Assembly (NCBI GenBank): GCA_963977105.1 | Contig: CAXBNI010000001.1 | Span: 1,484,107 to 1,548,106, forward strand | Source of the DNA: UBA2705 sp963977105 | GTDB lineage: Bacteria > Pseudomonadota > Alphaproteobacteria > Micavibrionales > Micavibrionaceae | DNA: 64,000 bases | Direction: 5' to 3' | Shown here: one piece after another, positions 8,178 to 15,794 of the stretch | Numbering within the stretch: position 1 is the first letter of the stretch | Layout of the letters: each line of letters opens with the position of its first letter | Made by a program: the position numbers and the translations under genes | Notes under the pieces: model-generated | The model's database searches: none | Told to the model about the DNA's origin: nothing | The model's input: the letters and a program-made list of their open reading frames with translations, nothing else

Positions 8178-9338
8178 TTAGTGACCACCCTCGCCAGCGG
8201 TTAAGGCGAGATAATGGCGTTTTTCAATCAAGCCAGCTTCAAAGGCCTGCGTCGCCGAGGTCATCATCGTTTGACCGTAGGATGGGATCATACGCTGAAT
8301 TTCGTTTGTCCATTCATCAAATTCCATATCGAGAAGCTTTTCACGAACATTGGCAGGGAACATCATCCATTCACGTAGCCCCATTCGACCGCCGCCAATT
8401 TTAGGAACAAGCGCCTGTGTGACAATAAGGCGCAATGTTTCCATCAACGCAAAGGCACGTTCATTACGCTCCGTCGTATCAAAAGTCGTAATCATACGGC
8501 GTACGGTTGATGAAACGCCAGTGGTGTGCGTTGTCGTATAGACAGCGTGGCCAGTCTGCGCGGCTTCAATAGCGGCGGAAATGGTTTCTTTATCACGCGC
8601 CTCACCAACCAGAATGATTTCAGGCTTACGGCGCAATGCATTACGCACGCCAGCGGCAAAATCAGGTAGGTGCCTTGGGATTTCTGTTTGCGATACCAGT
8701 GAACGTGGTGACTTAATCGTGTCATAGGTATATTCGATAGGCGATTCATAAGTCAGCATCTTGCCGCAGCCGTGAACGCGCTCTAACAGCATACGGTTAC
8801 CCGCAGATAGTAATGTTGATTTACCGGAACCTGTCGGCCCTGTTATGACCACCATACCTTGGCGCGGCGCCCAGTTGTCTATGATCTCTTGTTCAATGTT
8901 TAGCGCTTCCATCGTCGGCGGCTCGCTTGGCAAAGTACGCATAGTAATTTGTACGGCATCGCGGCCTTTAGAAAGTACTGCCGTGATATTCACACGAAAG
9001 CGCAGGCGCGTATAACGGTCAGGGCGAATCTCATAAGAGACATCCAAATCTGTTCCGGAGGCAAGGCGCGCAGCGGCATCGGGGCCATAAATTTTAACAA
9101 TGAAAACATTCATATCTGCCGCATCAATCGGGCGATATGTTCCTGGATAGAGAATGCCTGAAATATCGTTATACGCGGGGCGGTCTGTTTGAATAGTAAT
9201 ATCAGACGCACCTTTGTTCACGCACCATAATAAATAGTCGTCAACATGGTCCGTGCGAAAACGGTCGGGTTCATCCGGCCATGTTTCGGCAATATTGTCT
9301 TCTCCCTTAAGGAGGCTTACCGGTTTGCGGGCTTCCAT
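8178..9338 (-). CDS. dotB: DotB-like ATPase of a Dot/Icm (type IVB) secretion system
   Basis: DotB is the PilT-like hexameric cytosolic ATPase of type IVB secretion. This 386-aa protein has Walker A GPTGSGKST at residues 167-175, the Asp-box-like TYESPIEYTYD, Walker B region PEIILVGEARDKET, and the His box AAQTGHAVYTTTHTTG. The N-terminal PAS-like portion contains KGASDITIQTDRP. Length and the N-terminal segment fit DotB better than PilT or GspE, since it lacks the zinc motif of GspE and is flanked by dotC and dotD. The start overlaps the end of dotC by 22 bases, so translation is coupled. No alternative start with a better ribosome site was found. Confidence 0.9.
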   Translation of the reverse strand: MEARKPVSLLKGEDNIAETWPDEPDRFRTDHVDDYLLWCVNKGASDITIQTDRPAYNDISGILYPGTYRPIDAADMNVFIVKIYGPDAAARLASGTDLDVSYEIRPDRYTRLRFRVNITAVLSKGRDAVQITMRTLPSEPPTMEALNIEQEIIDNWAPRQGMVVITGPTGSGKSTLLSAGNRMLLERVHGCGKMLTYESPIEYTYDTIKSPRSLVSQTEIPRHLPDFAAGVRNALRRKPEIILVGEARDKETISAAIEAAQTGHAVYTTTHTTGVSSTVRRMITTFDTTERNERAFALMETLRLIVTQALVPKIGGGRMGLREWMMFPANVREKLLDMEFDEWTNEIQRMIPSYGQTMMTSATQAFEAGLIEKRHYLALTAGEGGH

Positions 9339-10195
9339 TGATCGTGTCCGCTTATAAGTTGTGGAGTTCCTGTTAACTGAATGGCGCGATCGCCAACACG
9401 CATTTGATGCCCGCCGCCTGTGACGCCGCGATCAACTTGGTTCGCGTAAGGTGGGGATACCATGCCTTGTGCCAAAAGTTTACGGTAACGTACCATGCCA
9501 CTAAAGTCAGCGACAAGACGCGCTAAATCAGCTTCGAATGTTTCATCCGCTTGGCCGTAGCCGCTCTTCCAGCCTTCTGCGACTTTTATTTTCCAAATGT
9601 CGCGCTCTTCATCATCTTGCGGCATAAGAATATCTGGTGGATTTTTAACTTTGCCCCAGTCACGTTTTAAGTACTCACGCCAATCGCGCGCAGAGGTCAC
9701 GATCTTAGCATTTTTATTAATGTTATAAATTCGGTCAGAGACAGCAGCAGATTGCCCGTCCGTCTCGATAATCATAGCATCAATCGATTCTGAAATAACT
9801 GGTGGCTCGATTAACAAGCCGGATGGCGCAGCAACGAGCAAGCTTCTGAAATTATAAATTTTATCCATTGCGCCCGTTTGGCGTTCAAGGTCTAAATTAA
9901 TTTCGTAAGTGCGCATAGCAAGACCGCCACGGGCGCCAAAAGAAAGTGCCGCTTCAATTACAGCATCGCGGCGAATATCCAAAGGCATGGTGCCCTCAGC
10001 AAATGCTTTGCCCTCATTGACAGCTTCCATTTTCTGTAAAATCTTCATAGAACGCGGTGGCTCTAAAGTAACTTCCGGCTGTTTATCTTTGGCAAATGCA
10101 CTGCCAAACGCACAAAAGCTGAGCGATCCCAAGACAAACGCGCCCAAGAACAATTTTTTCGTCTTAATATCCATAGATTTCCCAGAAAAAGTCAT
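9317..10195 (-). CDS. dotC: DotC-like type IVB secretion core protein
   Basis: DotC, with DotD, assembles the outer-membrane core of the Dot/Icm complex and helps place DotH. This 292-aa protein has a signal peptide (KKLFLGAFVLGSLSFCAFGSAFA-KDK) and family-type segments: LDIRRDAVIEAALSFGARGGLA, a segment around IYNFRSLLVAAPSGLLIEPP, and WREYLKRDWG. Legionella DotC is a lipoprotein. Here the only cysteine in the signal is preceded by LSF, which is not an acceptable lipobox, so cleavage by signal peptidase I after AFA is more likely. Start is uncertain: ATG 10195 has GGGA eight bases away, and ATG 10174 (MDIKTKK) also has GGGA nearby. It lies between dotD (51 bases upstream) and dotB. Confidence 0.88.
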   Translation of the reverse strand: MTFSGKSMDIKTKKLFLGAFVLGSLSFCAFGSAFAKDKQPEVTLEPPRSMKILQKMEAVNEGKAFAEGTMPLDIRRDAVIEAALSFGARGGLAMRTYEINLDLERQTGAMDKIYNFRSLLVAAPSGLLIEPPVISESIDAMIIETDGQSAAVSDRIYNINKNAKIVTSARDWREYLKRDWGKVKNPPDILMPQDDEERDIWKIKVAEGWKSGYGQADETFEADLARLVADFSGMVRYRKLLAQGMVSPPYANQVDRGVTGGGHQMRVGDRAIQLTGTPQLISGHDQWKPANR

Positions 10196-10246
10196 GTGTA
10201 CTATCCCATATTAAACAGCGCAAAGCCTCAGCGCTGCGCTATCTTA

Positions 10247-10747
10247 TTACATGCCTGAAACTGGCGCATAATTAATTTCAACAACGCGGCGCGCTGAATC
10301 TAATTTCAAATCAGCACGGCGGCCAAGCTGCAGGCCTATGTTACGCATTACTTCGATAATTGGACGGTTTTCAACATCAATATCTACGACAACAGGTACA
10401 GGCGGCACGTCACCAAGAACAACAAATCTGTAACCTGATTGGTCAGCTAAAGTTTTTGCGATTTGTTCAACAGGGCCAAGCCAGTCAATTGTCACTGCGC
10501 GGTTTAACTCGCTTGGGACATCTTTAGGGGCGGCTGTTGCAACGCGCGGTGTATTATATTGCTCAATTGCTGCAAGTGTTTCCAGAGCTGTGCTCGCTTT
10601 ATCAGCGGCATCAGCAAGCATCAAGGAAACCCTATCAGGTGAAGCCACAACTTGCGGTGAATCATTGCGAACAATTGATGCCGTTTCACAACCAGTGAGA
10701 AACAAGGCGGACATAAGAGAAATAATTTGAATCTGTTTTTTTAGCAT
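10247..10747 (-). CDS. dotD: DotD-like outer-membrane lipoprotein of the type IVB system
   Basis: The 166-aa product has a lipobox LTGC with the acylated cysteine at residue 20. A soluble C-terminal domain (about residues 85-160) contains VTIDWLGPVEQIAKTLAD, YRFVVLGDVPP and VEVMRNIGLQLGRRAD-like text, which is the secretin-N-like fold known for DotD. Length agrees with DotD (about 160 aa). It is the first gene in the order dotD-dotC-dotB, the same order as in Legionella. Its product is expected to sit in the outer membrane facing the periplasm, supporting DotH and DotC. Confidence 0.88.
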   Translation of the reverse strand: MLKKQIQIISLMSALFLTGCETASIVRNDSPQVVASPDRVSLMLADAADKASTALETLAAIEQYNTPRVATAAPKDVPSELNRAVTIDWLGPVEQIAKTLADQSGYRFVVLGDVPPVPVVVDIDVENRPIIEVMRNIGLQLGRRADLKLDSARRVVEINYAPVSGM

Positions 10748-10864
10748 AATGACATATCTGTAGATTATTTATCGCGAAACGCTTTCGAACCATAGTGTAG
10801 TGTATCTAGCTTGCAAACACAATTGCAATATTTTCATGCCATGCGCATAAATCTATACAGAGTT

Positions 10865-12376
10865 TTATTCTTTTTTCATTTTCCGGCGCTGTACAGATGA
10901 TGGAATATGCATAGCTTCACGGTATTTTGCGACCGTCCTGCGTGCAATGTCAATGCGGTCTTCACGCAGCTTATCAACAATTTTATCATCAGAAAGCACG
11001 GCGTTCGCATCTTCATCATCAATCATGGTCTTGATTTTTGATTTCACTGATTCTGCTGAATGCACCATACCATCTGCGCCAATCAATGCCGTTGAAAAGA
11101 AATATTTCAACTCAAAAATACCGCGCGGCGTTCCAATATATTTATTTGTTGTTACGCGTGACACTGTTGATTCATGCATTTTAATTTCTTCAGCAATGTC
11201 TTTTAAATTCATTGGTTGAAGAAATTCAATGCCATATAAGAAAAATGCTGATTGCTGCTCAATAATCTCACTCGCGACTTTTAATATCGTCTGTGCGCGT
11301 TGATCCAAAGCGCGGACAAGCCAATTTGCTGATTGCATCTGGGTTGATAGAAATTCCTTGTCCTCCTTACGGCTCGCCTTACTCGCGACCTCCGTATAAT
11401 ATTCTTGGTTCACAAGAACCCTCGGCAATGTTGCATTGTTTAATTCGACGCGCCAGCCACCGCCAACGCTTTTAGGACGTGCCTTCATTAAAACTTCCGG
11501 TACAACAGTTTGCACGACAAAGTGGTCAAATTCACTCGCTGGCTTAGGCTGCATATGTTTAATTTCGTCAATCATATCATCAAGATATTTACGATTAACA
11601 TCGCAGGCCTTGACCAACTTATCCCATTCACGCGCGGCAAGCAGATCTAGATTATCAAGTAAGCGCAGCATCGGCGCATCTAATTGCCCCGCTTCATCAA
11701 GCTGCATGGCGAGGCAGTCGGCCAAATCACGCGCAAAAACGCCCGGCGGGTCAAAATGCTTCATCTTTATCAGCAGCTTAATGATCCGCTCTTCAGAACA
11801 GTCAAGGCGTTCGGCTAAATCTTCTGGGTCAGCGCGTAGATACCCTGCTTCATCAAGTTGATCAATCAGCAGCGCGCCAATCAAGCGATCGCGTGCATCC
11901 TCGGTCAAAATATGCAGTTGATCCATCAAATGTTCACGCAATGAAGGCTCGCGACTTAAGCGGTTTTCAAACGAATATTCCGCGTCATCAAATTGATGTG
12001 ACCCGCCAGATCCGCTGCCCATGGCCTCTGCGCCCGCGTCGAAATCTTGTGTTTCTGTGGCTGCGCTCGGCGCGTCATCCTGTGCAGGTGGCTCAGCTGC
12101 AGAATCGCTGCCGCTACCGCTTTCGCTTTTCCAGTCATCCTGCGCGAAATTATCATCCATCGAATCATTATCTGCGGCGCCGCCATCACTAATGCTGTCA
12201 TGCGCGTCTTTATTATCGACTTTTTCTAAAAGCGGATTTGTCTCTAAGGCTTCATCTAAATACTCATGAAGCTCAAGGTTCGACAGTTGCAAAAGCTTAA
12301 TCGCTTGTTGCATCTGCTGGTTCATGACCAGCGTTTGACCCTGTTTGAGATTGATATTCTGGGATAACTTATTCAT
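10865..12376 (-). CDS. rpoN: RNA polymerase sigma-54 factor
   Basis: The 503-aa protein has the three regions of sigma-54. The N-terminal activator-interacting region begins LSQNINLKQGQTLVMNQQMQQ. An acidic, Ser/Asp-rich region II follows (about residues 55-130). The core-binding and DNA-binding regions include the HTH around MKLKDIAEEI-type text (NLKDIAEEIKMHESTVSRVT) and the RpoN box ARRTVAKYRE near residue 478. It directs transcription from -24/-12 promoters together with enhancer-binding proteins. It follows lptB by 29 bases, the common lptB-rpoN order. A clear sigma-54 promoter was not found in this window. Confidence 0.97.
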   Translation of the reverse strand: MNKLSQNINLKQGQTLVMNQQMQQAIKLLQLSNLELHEYLDEALETNPLLEKVDNKDAHDSISDGGAADNDSMDDNFAQDDWKSESGSGSDSAAEPPAQDDAPSAATETQDFDAGAEAMGSGSGGSHQFDDAEYSFENRLSREPSLREHLMDQLHILTEDARDRLIGALLIDQLDEAGYLRADPEDLAERLDCSEERIIKLLIKMKHFDPPGVFARDLADCLAMQLDEAGQLDAPMLRLLDNLDLLAAREWDKLVKACDVNRKYLDDMIDEIKHMQPKPASEFDHFVVQTVVPEVLMKARPKSVGGGWRVELNNATLPRVLVNQEYYTEVASKASRKEDKEFLSTQMQSANWLVRALDQRAQTILKVASEIIEQQSAFFLYGIEFLQPMNLKDIAEEIKMHESTVSRVTTNKYIGTPRGIFELKYFFSTALIGADGMVHSAESVKSKIKTMIDDEDANAVLSDDKIVDKLREDRIDIARRTVAKYREAMHIPSSVQRRKMKKE

Positions 12377-12405
12377 AGAGGTAGTGTATCACTTATTACG
12401 CAGAA

Positions 12406-13161
12406 TTAAAGCGAGAATCCATCGCCGAGATAAACTTTTCTAACATCTTCATGGTTTACGATGTCCTCTGGCGTGCCTTCCATCAGGACACGACCATCGT
12501 GGAGTATATAAGCGCGGTCGACAATACCAAGACAGTCGCGCACATTGTGATCGGTAATCAATACGCCAATGCCACGAGTTTTTAACTGCGCGATGAGGCC
12601 GCGAATATCGCTGACCGCGATCGGATCGATCCCCGCCAAAGGCTCATCAAGCAAAATAAACTGCGGACGACCAGCCAAAGCACGGGCGATCTCAGCGCGG
12701 CGACGCTCTCCACCTGAAAGTGAAATCGCAGGCGTACGGCGTAAATGTTCAATAGAAAATTCGGCTAGTAATTCTTCGAGGAATATTTCCTGATGACGGA
12801 CCGACAAATCATTTTGCGCCTGCAGGACAGCGCGGATATTATCTTCGACATTGAGGCCACGAAAAATAGATGATTCCTGCGGCAAATAACCAATACCAAG
12901 ACGTGCGCGGCGATACATGGGTATGTGAGTGATATCCGTGCCATCAAGCATAACCTGACCGCTATCGGGGTTAATCAAACCAGTAACGATATAAAAGCTT
13001 GTGGTTTTACCTGCCCCATTTGGCCCAAGCAATGCCACAGCCTCACCGGGCTGGATATACATGCTCACATCCCGCAGGACGGGACGCTTCTTGTAGCTTT
13101 TTGAAATATGGTGAACGGACAAGCCGCGTTTCACCGTTTTTAAATGGGACGTTGTGTTCAT
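12406..13161 (-). CDS. lptB: LPS export ABC transporter ATPase LptB
   Basis: LptB powers extraction of lipopolysaccharide from the inner membrane with LptF and LptG. The 251-aa sequence has Walker A GPNGAGKT, the Q-loop YLPQESSIFRGL, signature LSGGERRRAEIARAL, Walker B FILLDEPLAGIDPIAV and the switch histidine in VLITDHNVRD. The C-terminal EDVRKVYLGDGFSL is typical of LptB. It precedes rpoN. In many genomes lptC and lptA lie just upstream, but here that position holds two unrelated genes of unknown function. Confidence 0.95.
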   Translation of the reverse strand: MNTTSHLKTVKRGLSVHHISKSYKKRPVLRDVSMYIQPGEAVALLGPNGAGKTTSFYIVTGLINPDSGQVMLDGTDITHIPMYRRARLGIGYLPQESSIFRGLNVEDNIRAVLQAQNDLSVRHQEIFLEELLAEFSIEHLRRTPAISLSGGERRRAEIARALAGRPQFILLDEPLAGIDPIAVSDIRGLIAQLKTRGIGVLITDHNVRDCLGIVDRAYILHDGRVLMEGTPEDIVNHEDVRKVYLGDGFSL

Positions 13162-13257
13162 TGTTCTATATTAGCACAGTAAATTTTAATATGGCTATAC
13201 ATATATAGAGTTTTCCGATGAGATCAAGTGATATCAGCCCCCCTGACAGCGATGGTT

Positions 13258-14385
13258 TTATAATGTTGGCGCATAATGCGTGCGCATCATATCAAACAAA
13301 TCAGCCGTATAGCCGTCCACTTTCTCACGATGACCCTGCGCTGACGGGCGCTCTTCAAAAAGTTTTGTGACCGTGTTTGACGCGACAAGGTGCGCCTTAT
13401 AATCATCACGTGCGCACGCCGCTATGTCACAATTCACAACAGCCGCCATCGCACGGCCAAACTCTTTATTTTGCAGCAGATCATCAAAGGCACTGTAAAA
13501 AGGGGTAAAGGTCGGCGTGTCTGTATGCGCAACATAGCGCAGCGAAGCCACCCCAAGATGGAAGATATAGGCGAGCTCTTGGTAGGCCGCCTGCCGGTCA
13601 GCCTCATCTGTTTTGCTCGCAATGCTTTCTGCTTTTTGTTGGGCCTGCGTGATGAAACTATCAACGCAACCATTAAGCGCGGCACTAAGCGGCACTGAAC
13701 CCTTTAATAACGCCGCATGGGTTAACACAGCCCATGCCTCATAGGCGCTCTGCTTATAGCCGAGATCAGGTGCATCCATGGCACGGTTCCATGCCCGCAT
13801 CGGCTCTTTTAAAGCGGCAAACTTATTGGCTTTGACAACTTGATCATTACTCACAACATACATGGAAAGGTGGTGGAGCCAGTCATGAGTGGTGACGCTA
13901 TACAGCGCTTCAAGCGCTGAAATAAGCTGCTGCGTGTCTGGGTCGTCCATATCGTGGATGTAATCATTATTAAGGCTGAGCACTGGCTGCGTAATGCGCG
14001 TATCCGAATTAATGCGCAGCAACTGTGCAAACCCCATCTTTTGGCGCTTGTCTATGGCCGCCGCTGGCGGGTAACAGCTATGTCCCTCACCGTCATAATG
14101 AGCGCTGCAATCATTTTGTGCATAATCAATAAAGCTTGCCGCGTCCGTGACAATAAAGGATGAGCGGATCAGCGAGCCATTTTCGCGTGCCATCGCGGTG
14201 AACATGACGTTAAAATCATCCGCTGAGTAAAGCGCATTTTGCGTATCTTCGCGCGCGTTCAACATTTCGCTGAGCGCCGCAAAATGCGGCTGAAGGTTTC
14301 GCGCCTCACGCTGGATAGCCTCATCATGCTTTATATGATAGGCCGCGCTGAGATGTTGATTAAAATGCTCTTCTAAATAACTCAT
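13258..14385 (-). CDS. Protein of unknown function, paralogue of the gene at 14392-15633
   Basis: The 375-aa protein has no signal peptide and no clear membrane segment. I do not recognise a family. It aligns with its upstream neighbour: shared features are an N-terminal AxxxEARNLQPHFAALSE-type helix, ARENGSLI, TRITQPVLSLNNDY, and above all HDWLHHLSMYVVSN (about residues 170-183), then a YEAWAVLTHA helix. The repeated histidines of HDWLHH could bind a metal. The two genes are separated by only six bases and probably cotranscribed. The product is likely cytosolic. Confidence 0.7.
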   Translation of the reverse strand: MSYLEEHFNQHLSAAYHIKHDEAIQREARNLQPHFAALSEMLNAREDTQNALYSADDFNVMFTAMARENGSLIRSSFIVTDAASFIDYAQNDCSAHYDGEGHSCYPPAAAIDKRQKMGFAQLLRINSDTRITQPVLSLNNDYIHDMDDPDTQQLISALEALYSVTTHDWLHHLSMYVVSNDQVVKANKFAALKEPMRAWNRAMDAPDLGYKQSAYEAWAVLTHAALLKGSVPLSAALNGCVDSFITQAQQKAESIASKTDEADRQAAYQELAYIFHLGVASLRYVAHTDTPTFTPFYSAFDDLLQNKEFGRAMAAVVNCDIAACARDDYKAHLVASNTVTKLFEERPSAQGHREKVDGYTADLFDMMRTHYAPTL

Positions 14386-14391
14386 TGTCTT

Positions 14392-15633
14392 TTATCTCTG
14401 TTTTGGAAACCCCATTTGTAAGCACGCCGCAAGCTCGGCGACGCCATCACGGTTACTGCGAGTAAATTCGCTACTCTCAAAAATGCCTGTATAAAGCCCT
14501 GTTTTATTCGCCTTTTTCACTAGCTTCGCACTGGCTTGCTCGGCGTATGAACGAAAACTCAAGGCGCTCGTTTTCCAGACTTGATTGCGCGCCTTAGATA
14601 GCATTGGATCATTGCTGATTTCTGCATTCACCACATTTTTTATGAAAGCTTGCATCATCGGGCTTTCAATCGGTTCAACGCGACGCAGAATACGCGCTGT
14701 TGTTATCGCTATATTATGCAGCGCTTTATAATCTTGAAGCTTGTTACCACTGACTTGGCGTAAATGCATAAAGTTATCATTAAGACCTTCTGTTAACTCC
14801 TGCACCGCGGCCTCAAGGCTATGCCAAAGTGAGCGCGCTGATTCTGTTTTTAATAAGCGCGCATGGGTTTGCGTACAAAAAGCCTCGTAAGACGATCTCT
14901 CTTCCCCCAAAAAGAAGGGCAACTTATCAAGCAAGCCATTAACGTTCTTTTTAAAACCGTCGACGCCCGCCGTATAACCAACATTATTACTTACAGATGT
15001 CATCGTCATGTGATGCAGCCAGTCATGGTTGCATATACGGCCGACCAATTCCGTCAAACGGATTAGCGCCGCGCTATCAATACGCATTTCATCAAAATTA
15101 ATTGTATTCGTCAGGCCCAGTGTCGGCAGAGTAATGCGCGTTCTGTCTTCTGGACGATAAAGCTGAACAAAGCCCCAACCACCAAAACACGAAACGGCGT
15201 CATAACTTGGCGCCGCCGTCGTGCTTTGACCATCGATTTTACCCTCATCAGCTTTATTATATATATATGCGTATGACTGCACTTTATGCAGTGTTGTTAA
15301 TGGCATATCGCTTAATATTAATGAACCATATTTTTGCGCCAAACCTAGGAAGGCGCGCTCAATTTGGTCTGCGTCTATATCTATGCGTTGCTTGCTTTGA
15401 AAATGATTTAACAAATTATAATCAAAAGAGCCCATGACGCAGGTCTTTTGTTTGCGCAAAAACTCGGCCGGATAGCCCTGTACATATTCAGCCATTGCAC
15501 CAAATAAGGGCCGTAATTTTTCTGCTTCTTGCTGCGCAGCGCGCGCATGCGGGACCCTTTTTAGCACCGCCAAATGCGCCGCTAAATTCTTCTCTAAGCT
15601 AAAGCCATCAACGTTATCAATAATTGTTGTCAT
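14392..15633 (-). CDS. Protein of unknown function, paralogue of the gene at 13258-14385
   Basis: The 413-aa protein shares a scaffold with the downstream gene: AAQQEAEKLRPLFGAMAEY near the start, KYGSLILSD, TRITLPTLGLTNT, NHDWLHHMTMTSVSN (about residues 212-226) and SYEAFCTQTHARLLK. The central HDWLHH motif and the VSN that follows are identical in both. The sequence is predicted mainly helical, without a signal peptide. Function is unknown. It is transcribed ahead of its paralogue, and the pair occupies the place between lptB and the giant secreted protein. The degree of divergence suggests an old duplication. Confidence 0.7.
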   Translation of the reverse strand: MTTIIDNVDGFSLEKNLAAHLAVLKRVPHARAAQQEAEKLRPLFGAMAEYVQGYPAEFLRKQKTCVMGSFDYNLLNHFQSKQRIDIDADQIERAFLGLAQKYGSLILSDMPLTTLHKVQSYAYIYNKADEGKIDGQSTTAAPSYDAVSCFGGWGFVQLYRPEDRTRITLPTLGLTNTINFDEMRIDSAALIRLTELVGRICNHDWLHHMTMTSVSNNVGYTAGVDGFKKNVNGLLDKLPFFLGEERSSYEAFCTQTHARLLKTESARSLWHSLEAAVQELTEGLNDNFMHLRQVSGNKLQDYKALHNIAITTARILRRVEPIESPMMQAFIKNVVNAEISNDPMLSKARNQVWKTSALSFRSYAEQASAKLVKKANKTGLYTGIFESSEFTRSNRDGVAELAACLQMGFPKQR

Positions 15634-15730
15634 TTTTCATGCCCTACTCATAAGATCAGCAAGACTATCACAAACATGCTTATTATGTCAAATATAGTTG
15701 TGCTGAGGAGGTGGTACCGACGCCCTCACG

Positions 15731-15766
15731 CAAAAAATTAAGCCGGTGAGATCCCCACCGGCTTAA
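15731..15766 (-). terminator. Rho-independent terminator of the giant secreted protein gene
   Basis: TTAAGCCGGTG (15738-15748) and CACCGGCTTAA (15756-15766) form a perfect 11-bp stem with a 7-base loop. On the minus strand it is followed by TTTTTTG, placing it 29 bases after the stop of the 2,476-residue protein. Confidence 0.92.
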
Positions 15767-15794
15767 TCAAATTCTAAATGTTTAGCGTGATGCC

